Below are positions 50,332-59,106 of a DNA stretch of 64,000 nucleotides, one piece after another. The translations under genes were made by a program, and so were the position numbers. The first letter of the stretch is position 1; each line of letters opens with the position of its first letter. Source of the stretch: Xanthomonas sp. DAR 80977 (GTDB lineage Bacteria; Pseudomonadota; Gammaproteobacteria; Xanthomonadales; Xanthomonadaceae); NCBI RefSeq assembly GCF_041240605.1, contig NZ_CP162487.1, positions 2,921,001 to 2,985,000 on the forward strand, in the 5' to 3' direction. Under the pieces are notes generated by a model, which was given only the letters and a program-made list of their open reading frames with translations, had not been told where the DNA came from and made no database searches.

Positions 50332-51623
50332 GCCGCCTTCTCCATCCGCAGCGCCACCGCATTGGCGTGCGCGTCCAGGCCCTCGGCGCGCGCCATGGTC
50401 ACCGCGCAGGCGCCGATCGCGGCGATGCCGGCACGGCTGGCGGCCTGCACGCTGACGAAATTCTGGAAGCTGGCGACGCTGACCCCGCTGTAGGCGCGCG
50501 CCGCGCCGTTGGTCGGCAGCACGTGGTTGGTGCCGCTGCAATAGTCGCCCAGCGCTTCGGGGGTGAAATCGCCGAGGAACACCGAGCCGGCGGCCTCGAC
50601 CCGCTCCAGCCAGGCGCGCGGCTCGCGCAGCGCCAGGATCAGGTGCTCGGGCGCGTAACGGTTGCTGATCGCGAAGGCGTCCTCGAGCGCGCCGACCTGG
50701 ATCAGCCGCGATGCGGCCAGGGCCTGGCGCGCGATCGCCGCACGCGGCAGCGTCGCCAGCTGGCGTTCGATCTCGTCCTCGACCGCGTCGATCAGATCGG
50801 CGCTGTCGGACAGCAGCAACACCTGCGAATCCGGGCCGTGCTCGGCCTGCGACAACAGGTCGGCGGCGACGAAGGCGGCATTGGCGCCGACGTCGGCGAT
50901 CACCAGCACCTCCGACGGGCCCGCCGGCATGTCGATCGCCGCCGCGCCGGCCTGCGCCACCTGCTGCTTGGCCTCGGTCACGTAGCCGTTGCCCGGGCCG
51001 AACAGCTTGTCGCACGAGGGCACCGAGTCGGTGCCGAAGCCCATCGCCGCGATCGCCTGCGCGCCGCCGAGCTTGAACACCCGATCCACGCCGGTCAGCC
51101 TGGCGGCGACCAGCACCGCCGGATCGGCCGAACCGTCGGCGCGCGGCGGTGTGCACAGCACCACCTCGCGGCAGCCGGCCAGCGCTGCCGGCACGCACAG
51201 CATCAGCGCGGTGGACGGCAGCGGCGCGCTGCCGGCCGGCACGTACAGGCCGACCCGGCCGATCGGCCGCACCACCCGCTCGCAGACCACGCCGGGCGCG
51301 GTTTCCACCGCATACGGCTGGGTCATGCCGGCGCGGTGGAAGGTCTCGATCCGCGCCGCGGCCTGCGCCATCGCCTCGCGCAGCACCGCCGGCACCGCGG
51401 CCTCGGCGGCGGCGAACTCGTCGGCGCCGACTTCGAAGCTCTGCAGCACCACGCCGTCGAAGCGCGCGGTGATCTCGCGCAGCGCCGCATCGCCGCGGCT
51501 GCGCACGTCCTCCAGCAACTGCGCCACCGCGGCGCGGGTCTGCGCGGCGACGGTCTGCGCCGGCCGGGTCAAGGCCTGCGTGCGCGCCTGCGCGTCGAGC
51601 GAATTCCAGTCCAGTCGGTTCAT
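50328..51623 (-). CDS. hisD: Histidinol dehydrogenase
   Basis: 431 residues. Signature [20 protein letters not shown] and [15 protein letters not shown], with the Zn-binding His in AEHGPDSQ and the catalytic Glu-His near YAPEHLIL. Last two oxidation steps of histidine synthesis. Overlaps hisC and hisG. Confidence 0.96.
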   Translation of the reverse strand: MNRLDWNSLDAQARTQALTRPAQTVAAQTRAAVAQLLEDVRSRGDAALREITARFDGVVLQSFEVGADEFAAAEAAVPAVLREAMAQAAARIETFHRAGMTQPYAVETAPGVVCERVVRPIGRVGLYVPAGSAPLPSTALMLCVPAALAGCREVVLCTPPRADGSADPAVLVAARLTGVDRVFKLGGAQAIAAMGFGTDSVPSCDKLFGPGNGYVTEAKQQVAQAGAAAIDMPAGPSEVLVIADVGANAAFVAADLLSQAEHGPDSQVLLLSDSADLIDAVEDEIERQLATLPRAAIARQALAASRLIQVGALEDAFAISNRYAPEHLILALREPRAWLERVEAAGSVFLGDFTPEALGDYCSGTNHVLPTNGAARAYSGVSVASFQNFVSVQAASRAGIAAIGACAVTMARAEGLDAHANAVALRMEKAA

Positions 51624-52534
51624 GCCAGCGAACGCTCCACCGTCAACACCATCAAGCCCTGCGCACCGGCGCGCTCCAGTTCCTCCATGCGCTGCCAGGT
51701 GATCGCTCCGTGGCACATGGTCTGCAGCTGCAACGGGCCGTCGCCGTCGCCGGGCAGTTGCACCAGCGGGTCGGCATCGGGCAGCAGCCGGGTCAGTTCG
51801 GCGACGTGGTCGCGCGAGGCGCGGAACATCAGCAGCTTGCTGTCGCGCAGCTTGAGCACGCCGTCGAGGCGGCGCAGCAGCATCGCCGCCAGCCCGGCGC
51901 GGGCGTCGCCCGGCTCGCGCACCGGCCCGGCCAGCACCGCCTCGCTCTCCAGCAGCGTCTCCACCGGCTTGAGCTGGTTGGCGGCCAGGGTGGCGCCGCT
52001 GGAGACCAGGTCGCAGATCAGGTCGGCGGTGCCCAGGCGCGGCGCGATCTCCACCGAACCGGACAGTTCCACCACCTGCGCATCCAGGCCGCGCGCCTCC
52101 AGCCAGTCGGCCAGCACCGCCGGATAGCTGGTGGCGATGCGCTTGCCCTGCAGCTGTTCCGAACCGGTCCACTCCCAACTGTCGGGCACCGCCAGCATCA
52201 GCCGGCACTGGCCGAAGTTCAGCCCGCGCAGCGCGCGGTAGGCCTCGGGCATGCCGTTGCGGCGGCGCTCGCCGGCCTGCTCTTCCAGTTCGTTGCGGCC
52301 GACGATGCCGAAATCGCAGACGCCGTCGGCGATCAGCCCGGGGATGTCGTCGTCGCGCACCAGCAACAGGTCCACCGGCAGCGACTCGCCGTAGCAGAAC
52401 AACTTGTCGCGGCTTTCGCGCCAGCTCAGCCCGCAGGCGGCCAGCACCGCGCGGGCCGGCTCGGCCAGGCGGCCGCTCTTCTGGATCGCGATACGCAGCC
52501 GGTCACGCGCCGGCGCTGCCAGGGAAGCACTCAT
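51620..52534 (-). CDS. hisG: ATP phosphoribosyltransferase, long form
   Basis: 304 residues, so the long HisG with a C-terminal regulatory ACT-like domain (about 225-300) and no need of HisZ. Core motifs [24 protein letters not shown] and the PRPP loop [12 protein letters not shown]. First committed step of the pathway, usually feedback-inhibited by histidine. Nine bases separate it from the upstream regulator gene. Confidence 0.95.
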   Translation of the reverse strand: MSASLAAPARDRLRIAIQKSGRLAEPARAVLAACGLSWRESRDKLFCYGESLPVDLLLVRDDDIPGLIADGVCDFGIVGRNELEEQAGERRRNGMPEAYRALRGLNFGQCRLMLAVPDSWEWTGSEQLQGKRIATSYPAVLADWLEARGLDAQVVELSGSVEIAPRLGTADLICDLVSSGATLAANQLKPVETLLESEAVLAGPVREPGDARAGLAAMLLRRLDGVLKLRDSKLLMFRASRDHVAELTRLLPDADPLVQLPGDGDGPLQLQTMCHGAITWQRMEELERAGAQGLMVLTVERSLA

Positions 52535-52543
52535 CAGGACATC

Positions 52544-52867
52544 TCAATGGGAATCGGAGGGGCGCGCCGCTTGCCGGCGCAGCGCCGTGGCATAGCCGCC
52601 GGCGCCGTATTCCAGGGTCCGCGCGACGCGGCCGATGGTGGTGACGCTAACCTGGGTCAGCTCGTGGATCTCGCGGTACGGCACGCCCTTGAGCAGCAGC
52701 GGCACCACCCGCCAGCGGTCGGACATGGCCTCCAGCTCGGCCGGCGTGCATAGGTCCTGCAGGAACGCGGCCACCTCCTGCGGCTTGCTCAGGTGGGCCA
52801 GGGCGCGCGCCAGCGCCTTGAACGGGGCGTCGTCGCGATCGGTTGCGGGGGCGGGTCGTTGTTTCAT
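52544..52867 (-). CDS. TrpR/YerC-family transcriptional regulator, first gene of the his operon
   Basis: 107 residues. TrpR-like helix-turn-helix: LCTPAELEAMSDRWRVVPLL followed by YREIHELTQVSVTTIGRVAR. YerC/YecD-type proteins sit at the head of his operons in this group and likely repress them in response to histidine or a relative. The ATG at 52867 has no ribosome-binding site: only six bases separate it from a perfect palindrome, so the mRNA may be leaderless. Confidence 0.9.
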   Translation of the reverse strand: MKQRPAPATDRDDAPFKALARALAHLSKPQEVAAFLQDLCTPAELEAMSDRWRVVPLLLKGVPYREIHELTQVSVTTIGRVARTLEYGAGGYATALRRQAARPSDSH

Positions 52868-52872
52868 TGCGA

Positions 52873-52898
52873 TAATGTAATAGCGTGTTAGTACATTA
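52873..52898. promoter_or_regulatory. Palindromic operator in front of the his-operon regulator
   Basis: Perfect 7-bp inverted repeat TAATGTA (52873-52879) and TACATTA (52892-52898), 12-base spacer containing TAGCG-TGTTA. It lies immediately upstream of the regulator start and overlaps any -10 box, as expected for an autoregulated repressor. Confidence 0.7.
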
Positions 52899-52990
52899 GC
52901 GCGATTGGACGACCCGGGTCAAGCCGCGGCGTGCGGGCGTTCTGTGGTTGTTGTGTTCGGCCCCTGATGGGCGCGAGGTCGCGATGCGAC

Positions 52991-53062
52991 CTGTCGCGGC
53001 TGAAGCCGCCCCTGCAGGGAGCGGTGTGCGTGCTTTTGTAGGAGCGGCTTCAGCCGCGACAG
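52991..53062. repeat. Palindromic repeat, CTGTCGCGGCTGAAGCC family
   Basis: Arm 52991-53017 (CTGTCGCGGCTGAAGCCGCC and on) and inverse arm 53037-53062. Another half-unit GTCGCGACTGAAGTCGCTCC lies near 53205-53235. The whole 52899-53282 spacer between the his operon and hisS holds only these repeats and no gene. Confidence 0.88.
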
Positions 53063-53282
53063 GCACTCGCAGCGATCGCACCGGCCAGGGGCGCACGCAC
53101 CGCTCCGGTCGCCACCACCGGAGCGACTGGTTGCAACAGCGAGAGCGCATTGCGCTCGCCATTGCGTGAGCGGCTTCGGTGGCGGCGGGCTCTGGATACC
53201 GGCGTCGCGACTGAAGTCGCTCCCACAAGGGACATGCGGCGCCACCGTCCAGGTTGCGCCCGCACCTGCCCTGCAGGCCCGC

Positions 53283-54686
53283 TCAGGGCATGACCTTGGC
53301 CTGCTCCAGCTCGACCAGCAGGGTGCTGGCCAGTTCGTCGCGGGCGACCTCGAACTGCTGTTCGCGCACCAGGTCCTTGACCGCGACCACGCCGCGCGCC
53401 AGTTCGTCGTCGCCGGCCAGCACCACGAAGCGGATGCCGGCGCGCGCGGCGTACTGGAACTGCTTGCCGACCTTCTTCGGCTCCATCTGCACTTCGGTGT
53501 TGATCCCGCCCACGCGCAACCGGCGGGCGATGTCCAGCGCGTCGGCCAGCTTGGCCTCGTCCATCAGCGCCACCATCGCCTGCACGCTGCTGGAGGCGAT
53601 GCCTTCGATCAGCCCGGCCTCGCGCAGCTGCCAGAACAGGCGGGTCAGGCCGATCGAGATGCCCACGCCCGGCAGCTTGGACTTGCTGTAGTGGCTGGCC
53701 AGGTCCTCGTAGCGCCCGCCCGAGCAGATCGAGCCGATCTGCGGGTAGTCGGTCAGCAGGGTCTCGTAGACGGTGCCGGTGTAGTAGTCCAGGCCGCGGG
53801 CGATGGAGAAGTTCAGGCAGTACGCGGTTTCCGGCACGCCCAGCGCCTTGACCAGGGCCAGCACCTCGCGCAACTCGGCCACGCCCTCGCGCAGCGTCGC
53901 GCTCGACTCGGCGGCCGCGGCCAGCGCATCCAGCCGCGCCAGCGCGTCGTCGTGGCCGCTGGAGCGCACCGCGACGAAGGCCAGGATCCGCTCGACCTGC
54001 TCGGCCGGGATCGCGAAGCCTTCGCCGGCCAGCGTCTCGCGCACGTAGTCGGCGCCGCGCTTGTCGAGCTTGTCGACCTCGCGCAGCACCGCCAGCTGGC
54101 GCTCGCCCTCGGCCACGCCCAGGCTCTCGAAGAAGCCGCGCATCAGCTTGCGGTTGTTCAACTGCACCGCGAACGCGCCGATGCCCAGCTCGGCGAACAC
54201 CGCGTGGATCACCGCCAGCACCTCGGCGTCGTAGCGGATGCTCAGCGCGTCCTTGCCGATCACGTCGATGTCGCACTGGTAGAACTCGCGGAAACGGCCG
54301 CGCTGGGCGCGCTCGCCGCGGTACACGCGCTGCATCTGGTAGCGGCGGAACGGGAAGCTCAGCTCGTGCTCGTGCTCGGCCACGTAGCGCGCCAGCGGCA
54401 CGGTCAGGTCGAAGCGCAGCGCCAGCTCCGGCAGGCCGCCCTCGCCGCCGGCATCGGCCGCGGCGTTGGCCAGCGCGCCGGTGGACTGCACGAAATACAC
54501 CTGGCGCTCGGTCTCGCCGCCGGACTTGGTCAGCAGCACGTCGGACAGTTCGAACACCGGCGTCTCCACCGGCAGGAACCCGAACCGCTCGTAGTTGCGG
54601 CGGATGACGTCCAGCATGCGCTGGAACGCGATCTGCTCGCGCGGCAGCAATTCCATGATGCCGGGCGGCGTACGGGGCTTGATCAC
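53283..54686 (-). CDS. hisS: Histidyl-tRNA synthetase
   Basis: 467 residues from a GTG start at 54686, preceded by AGGAG 8 bases upstream; the longer upstream reading lacks family identity. Class II core: motif 2 [20 protein letters not shown] and histidine motifs [13 protein letters not shown] and motif 3 [13 protein letters not shown]-terminal anticodon-binding domain. Lies downstream of the his operon region but has its own start. Confidence 0.95.
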   Translation of the reverse strand: MIKPRTPPGIMELLPREQIAFQRMLDVIRRNYERFGFLPVETPVFELSDVLLTKSGGETERQVYFVQSTGALANAAADAGGEGGLPELALRFDLTVPLARYVAEHEHELSFPFRRYQMQRVYRGERAQRGRFREFYQCDIDVIGKDALSIRYDAEVLAVIHAVFAELGIGAFAVQLNNRKLMRGFFESLGVAEGERQLAVLREVDKLDKRGADYVRETLAGEGFAIPAEQVERILAFVAVRSSGHDDALARLDALAAAAESSATLREGVAELREVLALVKALGVPETAYCLNFSIARGLDYYTGTVYETLLTDYPQIGSICSGGRYEDLASHYSKSKLPGVGISIGLTRLFWQLREAGLIEGIASSSVQAMVALMDEAKLADALDIARRLRVGGINTEVQMEPKKVGKQFQYAARAGIRFVVLAGDDELARGVVAVKDLVREQQFEVARDELASTLLVELEQAKVMP

Positions 54687-54796
54687 GTGCAAAACTCCTG
54701 CGATTCGGGGGCGAGCGGACGCCAATTCTAGCCGCACCGACTGCTGGCGGCCGCATCGTCGTATCATTCCCCGGTGCCGACGCCGCTGCCACGCCC

Positions 54797-55552
54797 ATGA
54801 CCAGGCCTCCTTCCGGATTCGCCCTGCCCTATGCCGAGCCGGCCGCGGCGCGGGATCCGCGCGCGCACGAATGCCTGCATTGCGCGGTGCGCCACCTGGC
54901 GATCTGCTCGGCGCTGGCCTGCGACGAGGTGCAGGCGCTGGAGCGGGCGACGACCTCGCAGTCCTATGCCGCCGGCGCCACCGTGGCCCGCACCGGCGAA
55001 GCCCGGCAGGCGGTCTATACCGTCACCTCCGGCGCGCTGCGGCTGGTGCGCACGCTGGCCGACGGCCGCCGCCAGGTGGCCGGCTTCGTGTTGCCGGGCG
55101 ACTACGTGGGGCTCAGCGAATCCCCCAAGCACCGCCACGACATCGAAGCCATCGCCGACAGCCGCGTGTGCCGGGTCCCGGTGGCGCAGATGCAGCAGCT
55201 GCGCAGCCAGTTCCCGCAGCTGGAACGCAAGCTGCTGCAGCGCGCCTGCCTGGAACTGGACGCCGCGCAGGACGCGGCGCTGGCGCTGGCGCGGCTGCAG
55301 CCGGCCGAGAAGCTGGCCGATTTCCTGCTCAAGCTGGCCGCGCGCGCGGCGCGCCAGGGCGATTCCGGCAACAGGGTGACCCTGCCGATGGGCCGCGGCG
55401 ACATCGCCGACCATCTCGGCCTGACCATGGAAACGGTCAGCCGCACCTTCACCAAGCTGCGCCAGCAGGGCCTGATCGCGCTGCCGCAGCTGCACGTGGT
55501 CGAGATCCGCGACTTCGCCGCCCTGCACCGGCTGGCCTCCGACGAAGAATGA
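54797..55552 (+). CDS. FNR-type oxygen-sensing CRP-family regulator
   Basis: 251 residues. Cys26, Cys29 and Cys37 in [12 protein letters not shown] plus Cys125 in ADSRVCRVP match the four FNR iron-sulfur ligands, though with C-x2-C-x7-C rather than E. coli C-x2-C-x5-C spacing. C-terminal HTH has the FNR recognition helix [11 protein letters not shown] (Glu212, Ser215, Arg216), which reads TTGAT half-sites. A cyclic-nucleotide-binding fold lies between. A candidate -10 TATCAT lies at 54762-54767. Target genes are not shown by the window. Confidence 0.93.
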   Translation: MTRPPSGFALPYAEPAAARDPRAHECLHCAVRHLAICSALACDEVQALERATTSQSYAAGATVARTGEARQAVYTVTSGALRLVRTLADGRRQVAGFVLPGDYVGLSESPKHRHDIEAIADSRVCRVPVAQMQQLRSQFPQLERKLLQRACLELDAAQDAALALARLQPAEKLADFLLKLAARAARQGDSGNRVTLPMGRGDIADHLGLTMETVSRTFTKLRQQGLIALPQLHVVEIRDFAALHRLASDEE

Positions 55553-55905
55553 CCCGGAGCCGGCGGCGGCGGTTTTTTCGCCAGCCCGTGTCTACGCCTT
55601 GCACCACCGTGGCCTCGCCGACTTATCCACAAGTTTCCAGGGCAACGCTCCACATGCCTTGTGGACAACCCCGCTGCCAGCACCTCGTGGGGCCACGGCG
55701 AGCGCTTCCGCTGACCGCGGCGGGAACGATGGCCGGCTGCGCAACGACACCACCGGGCCGGCGCAAACGGCACCCGCCGGTGCATCCATGAATGCTTCAG
55801 ACCAGCACCATGCCCTGCCCCGCGTCCGGGCATAGACTTGCGGCCGCAACACACCTGCGGCGCCGCCGCGGTGCCGGTGGGGGGGAACCATACGGGAGGG
55901 CAACC
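55553..55905. other. Intergenic region with two inverted DnaA-box-like sites
   Basis: 353 bases without a gene. TTATCCACA (55623-55631), an exact DnaA R-box, and TGTGGACAA (55660-55668), the inverse with one deviation, form inverted arms extended to TTATCCACAAG and CTTGTGGACAA. Not an origin: no dnaA, AT-rich stretch or further boxes are here. May serve as a DnaA-titration or regulatory site or just a hairpin. Confidence 0.55.
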
Positions 55906-56226
55906 ATGCTCGTCGCCATCGATATGCCGCACGACGCGCGCGCCTGCGTGATGCTGGATCGCGAAAGGGAACTGGACTACTGGAAGGCGCATTTCGCGCA
56001 GGCCCCGTTCCATCAGCCCGGGCACACGTTCGCCGATTACGAGCCGGCGCTGAAGCTGGCCTACGACGCCTACCTGAAGTACCACGGCCAGCGCTTCGAC
56101 GACGTGGCGCCGAAGTTGCGCGACGTATTCCTGCGCGACCACCCGCGCTCGCGCCTGGATTGGCTGCAGGTGCGCAGCGTGGTGCAGGCCGCCTGGCAGC
56201 GGATGCAGCCGCAGGACCAGGCGTGA
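55906..56226 (+). CDS. Hypothetical protein of ~106 residues
   Basis: 106 residues from ATG 55906, preceded by GGGAGGG (good ribosome-binding site). Contains ARACVMLDRERELDYWKAHF, a Tyr/His-rich middle and the helix LDWLQVRSVVQAAWQRMQPQ. No known family recognised. Looks like a soluble all-alpha protein. Stands alone, convergent with thrC. Confidence 0.78.
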   Translation: MLVAIDMPHDARACVMLDRERELDYWKAHFAQAPFHQPGHTFADYEPALKLAYDAYLKYHGQRFDDVAPKLRDVFLRDHPRSRLDWLQVRSVVQAAWQRMQPQDQA

Positions 56227-56320
56227 GCCTGCGCGCCGCCATGCGCGACGAACGCAGGCGGCAGCGTGGCGGCCCGGACAGCGGCACTGCCGCTGCCGGG
56301 CCCGCCGGCGGTCGCCGGCC

Positions 56321-57622
56321 TCAGCCGGCCAGCAAGCGCGCGCGCAGCGCCGCGTAGTCCGGCGCGATCGGCTCGGCCTGCGCCGGCCGCTGCAGCAAGG
56401 CCGCCAGCGCCGGCGGCACCTCGACCGGCCGGCCGATCAACGGCTCGACCACCGCCTCGAACTTGGCCGGGTGCGCGGTCGCCGCCACCGCCCAATCGCC
56501 GGCGTCGGCCTCGGCGCCCTCGGCGCGGATCTGCTGCAGCACGTGCAACGCGGTGGCGGTATGCGGGCAATGCACCTCGCCATAGCGGCGGAAGCGCTCG
56601 CCGATCAGCTGGCGGATCTGCGCGTCGTCCACCGAATAGGCCTGGAACTGCGCGCGCAGCGCGGCATCGTCGCCACGATAGAGCCAGCGCAGGCGCTCGA
56701 AGTTGCTCGGCGCGCCGACGTCCATCGCGTTGGCGACGGTGGCCACGCTGGGCTGCGGCGCGTAGTCGGCGCCGGCGAAGTAGTCCGGCAGCACGTGGTT
56801 GGCGTTGGTCGCCAGCACGATGCGGCCCAGCGGCACGCCCAGCCCGCGCGCCAGGATCGCCGCCAGCGCATTGCCGAGGTTGCCGGTCGGCACCACCAGG
56901 TTCAGCGGCTGCGCGCGCCCGGCGTAATGGACCAGCGCGCTGTGCGCGTAGTAGCTCATCTGCGGCAGCAACCGGCCCAGGCTGATGCTGTTGGCCGAAC
57001 TGAGCGGCGCCTGCGCCTGCAGGTCGGCGTCGTTCAAGGCCTGCTTGACCAGCGCCTGGCAATCGTCGAACGAACCGGCCACGCGCAGCGCCTGGATGTT
57101 GTCGCCGAAGCAGCCCAACTGGTGCGCCTGGCGCGGCGACACGCGCCCGTCCGGATACAGCACCACCACGCGCAGGCCGGGCTGGCGATGGAACGCGGCG
57201 GCGACCGCGGCGCCGGTATCGCCGGAGGTGGCGACCAGGATGGTGAGCGGCGTGGCGGCATCGCGGCGCAGCCGCGCCAGGCAGGCGGCGAGGAAGCGCG
57301 CGCCGAAGTCCTTGAACGCGGCGGTCGGCCCATGGAACAGCTCCAGCGCGTGGTCGCCGGGGGTGGCCAGCGCTTGCAGCGGCGCATCGAAATCGAAGGC
57401 TTCGGCGCAGATCGCCGTCAGTTCGGCGGCGAGCGCGTCGCCGTCGAAGAACGGCGCCAGCAGGGTGGCGGCGGTCTCGGCCAGGCTGACGCCGGCCTGC
57501 AGTTCGCGCGCCGGCGGCATGCGCTCGGGCACGTACAGCCCGCCATCGGGCGCCAGGCCGGCGGCGATGGCCTGGCTGAGGGTGGCGGCGGGCGCGGCGT
57601 TACGGGTGGAAATGAAGTTCAT
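56321..57622 (-). CDS. thrC: Threonine synthase
   Basis: 433 residues, PLP-dependent fold-type II. PLP lysine in GPTAAFKDFGARFLA and phosphate site ATSGDTGAAVAAAF. C-terminal region with PTGNLGNALAAI. Makes threonine from O-phosphohomoserine. Separated from thrB by a ~500-bp hairpin-rich spacer, so it may have its own promoter. Confidence 0.95.
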   Translation of the reverse strand: MNFISTRNAAPAATLSQAIAAGLAPDGGLYVPERMPPARELQAGVSLAETAATLLAPFFDGDALAAELTAICAEAFDFDAPLQALATPGDHALELFHGPTAAFKDFGARFLAACLARLRRDAATPLTILVATSGDTGAAVAAAFHRQPGLRVVVLYPDGRVSPRQAHQLGCFGDNIQALRVAGSFDDCQALVKQALNDADLQAQAPLSSANSISLGRLLPQMSYYAHSALVHYAGRAQPLNLVVPTGNLGNALAAILARGLGVPLGRIVLATNANHVLPDYFAGADYAPQPSVATVANAMDVGAPSNFERLRWLYRGDDAALRAQFQAYSVDDAQIRQLIGERFRRYGEVHCPHTATALHVLQQIRAEGAEADAGDWAVAATAHPAKFEAVVEPLIGRPVEVPPALAALLQRPAQAEPIAPDYAALRARLLAG

Positions 57623-57683
57623 GGTGGTTCCATCAACAGGGGGAGTTCGATCGCACCGTCATCCGTGACTGTGGCACTGCTTG

Positions 57684-58126
57684 GTTGTTGCTCTTGTTGT
57701 TGCTCTTGTTGTGCTCTGCCCTTGCTTCGGCTGTTGCTTTCTTTGCTTTTCGATCTCCCGTGAGGCGCGGCAAGCAGGATGGGTACAACCCCCGAAGGGG
57801 GCGACGCGCAGGATGCGCGTCGTTTTCGGCAGGCACATGGATGTGCCTTCCGAAAATTCCCATCCTGCTTGCGGACCCGCGCGTAGCGCGGGCGCGCCGC
57901 CCTGCCTCGCGCCCTCCGCGCTGCGCGCTCCGGGTCCGCGTCCATCCCGGGGATCCGCGGAAGGGGCATCCTGCCCCTGCCGCGGACGGCGCACATCCCT
58001 GTGCGCCGCCCTTCGGGCTTTTCCCCGCGATGGCCGCCGCTTCGGAAGGGAACCCGGTACGGCAACAGCAAAAGCAACGACAAGAGCAACAGCAAAAACA
58101 ACCACGAAAGCAACAGCAACAGCGAG
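57684..58126. repeat. Hairpin-rich element with inverted CAACAGC-type ends between thrB and thrC
   Basis: Left end 57684-57715 (TTGTTGCTCTTG units) and right end 58061-58126 (CAACAGCAA and CAAGAGCAA units) are inverted. Between them lie short near-perfect hairpins: CCCCC/GGGGG (57789-57801), CGACGCGCA/TGCGCGTCG (57802-57822), TTTTCGG-AGGCACAT with its inverse (57823-57856), CCCGCGCG/CGCGGG (about 57883-57899). The open frames inside are by-products of the repeat. The region 57623-58137 therefore holds no gene but a structured element. Confidence 0.8.
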
Positions 58127-58137
58127 GCTACGCGCCG

Positions 58138-59106
58138 CTACAGCAATCGGGCGCCCGGACACTGCAGCGGCGATACCCAATGCTGGCTGTCGAAACCGGC
58201 GGCCGCGAACGCCGCCTGCACCGCCGGCGCGGCCGCCTCGGCCGTCGCGCGCGTCGGGAACCACGCGAACAGGCTGGGGCCGGCGCCGGAAATGCTCGCG
58301 CCCATCGCGCCCGCATCCAGCGCCGCCGCCTTGGCCGCGTCGAATCCGAGGATCAGCGGCGCACGCCGCGGCTCGATCAGCACGTCGCGCAGGCCCGCGC
58401 GCACCAGTGCCTCGTCGCCGGCGTGGCAGCCCGCCAGCACCAGCGCCAGATTGGAACTCTGCGCCACGAACTCGCCCAGCCGGTAGTCGCCGGCCAGCGC
58501 CTCGCGCGCACGGCGCGTCTCCAGCACCGCATCCGGATGCACCAGCAGGCTGTGCCAGACCGCCGGCACCGGCACCGGCACCATCCGCTCCAGCGTGGAC
58601 AGCACCAGCCCACCCAGGAACATCGGGCCGAGGTTGTCGCCGTGGCGGCTGCCGCTGGCCACCGCCTCGCCTTCCAGCGAATACAGATACAGCTGCTCGC
58701 GCGACAGCGGCGCGTCCAGCAGCGCATTGGCCGCCACCAGCGCGGCCACGCACGAGGCCGCCGAGCCGCCCATGCCGGAGCTGAGCGGGATGCCCTTGTC
58801 GATCTCGATCTCGAACCCGAACGGCAGCGCCAGCGCCTCGCGCAAGGCGATCAGCGCCGCGCCGGCGGTATTGCGCGCGGCCTCCAGCGGCAGCGCCACG
58901 GTGGTGCCGCGGATCGCGGCGATGCGCACCTGCGGCGCGTCGATGCGGCGCACGGTGACCGTGTCGCCGACGCCCTCCACCGCATAGCCGAGCAGGTCGA
59001 ACCCCACCGCCACGTTGGCCACCGAGGCCGGCGCGAACGCGCGCGCCTCGCGTGGCGCGGCGCGCGCGCCGGGGTTCGGCGCCAGCGACAGCTGCACTTC
59101 GCTCAC
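58138..59106 (-). CDS. thrB: Homoserine kinase
   Basis: 322 residues from a GTG start at 59106 overlapping the thrA stop (GTGA). GHMP kinase: ATP-loop [17 protein letters not shown] and [14 protein letters not shown]. Phosphorylates homoserine. The first ATG lies well inside the family region. C-terminus [15 protein letters not shown]. Confidence 0.95.
   Translation of the reverse strand: MSEVQLSLAPNPGARAAPREARAFAPASVANVAVGFDLLGYAVEGVGDTVTVRRIDAPQVRIAAIRGTTVALPLEAARNTAGAALIALREALALPFGFEIEIDKGIPLSSGMGGSAASCVAALVAANALLDAPLSREQLYLYSLEGEAVASGSRHGDNLGPMFLGGLVLSTLERMVPVPVPAVWHSLLVHPDAVLETRRAREALAGDYRLGEFVAQSSNLALVLAGCHAGDEALVRAGLRDVLIEPRRAPLILGFDAAKAAALDAGAMGASISGAGPSLFAWFPTRATAEAAAPAVQAAFAAAGFDSQHWVSPLQCPGARLL

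Noticed and set aside
52535..52872. Histidine attenuator leader peptide before hisG
   Set aside because: No run of His codons is present; the region codes for the TrpR/YerC-type protein.
55623..55668. Chromosome replication origin
   Set aside because: Only two boxes, no dnaA or dnaN nearby and no AT-rich unwinding region.
57619..58119. Open frames within the thrB-thrC spacer, one with a Leu-rich start
   Set aside because: They arise from the hairpin-rich repeat; frames differ on both strands and carry no family signal.
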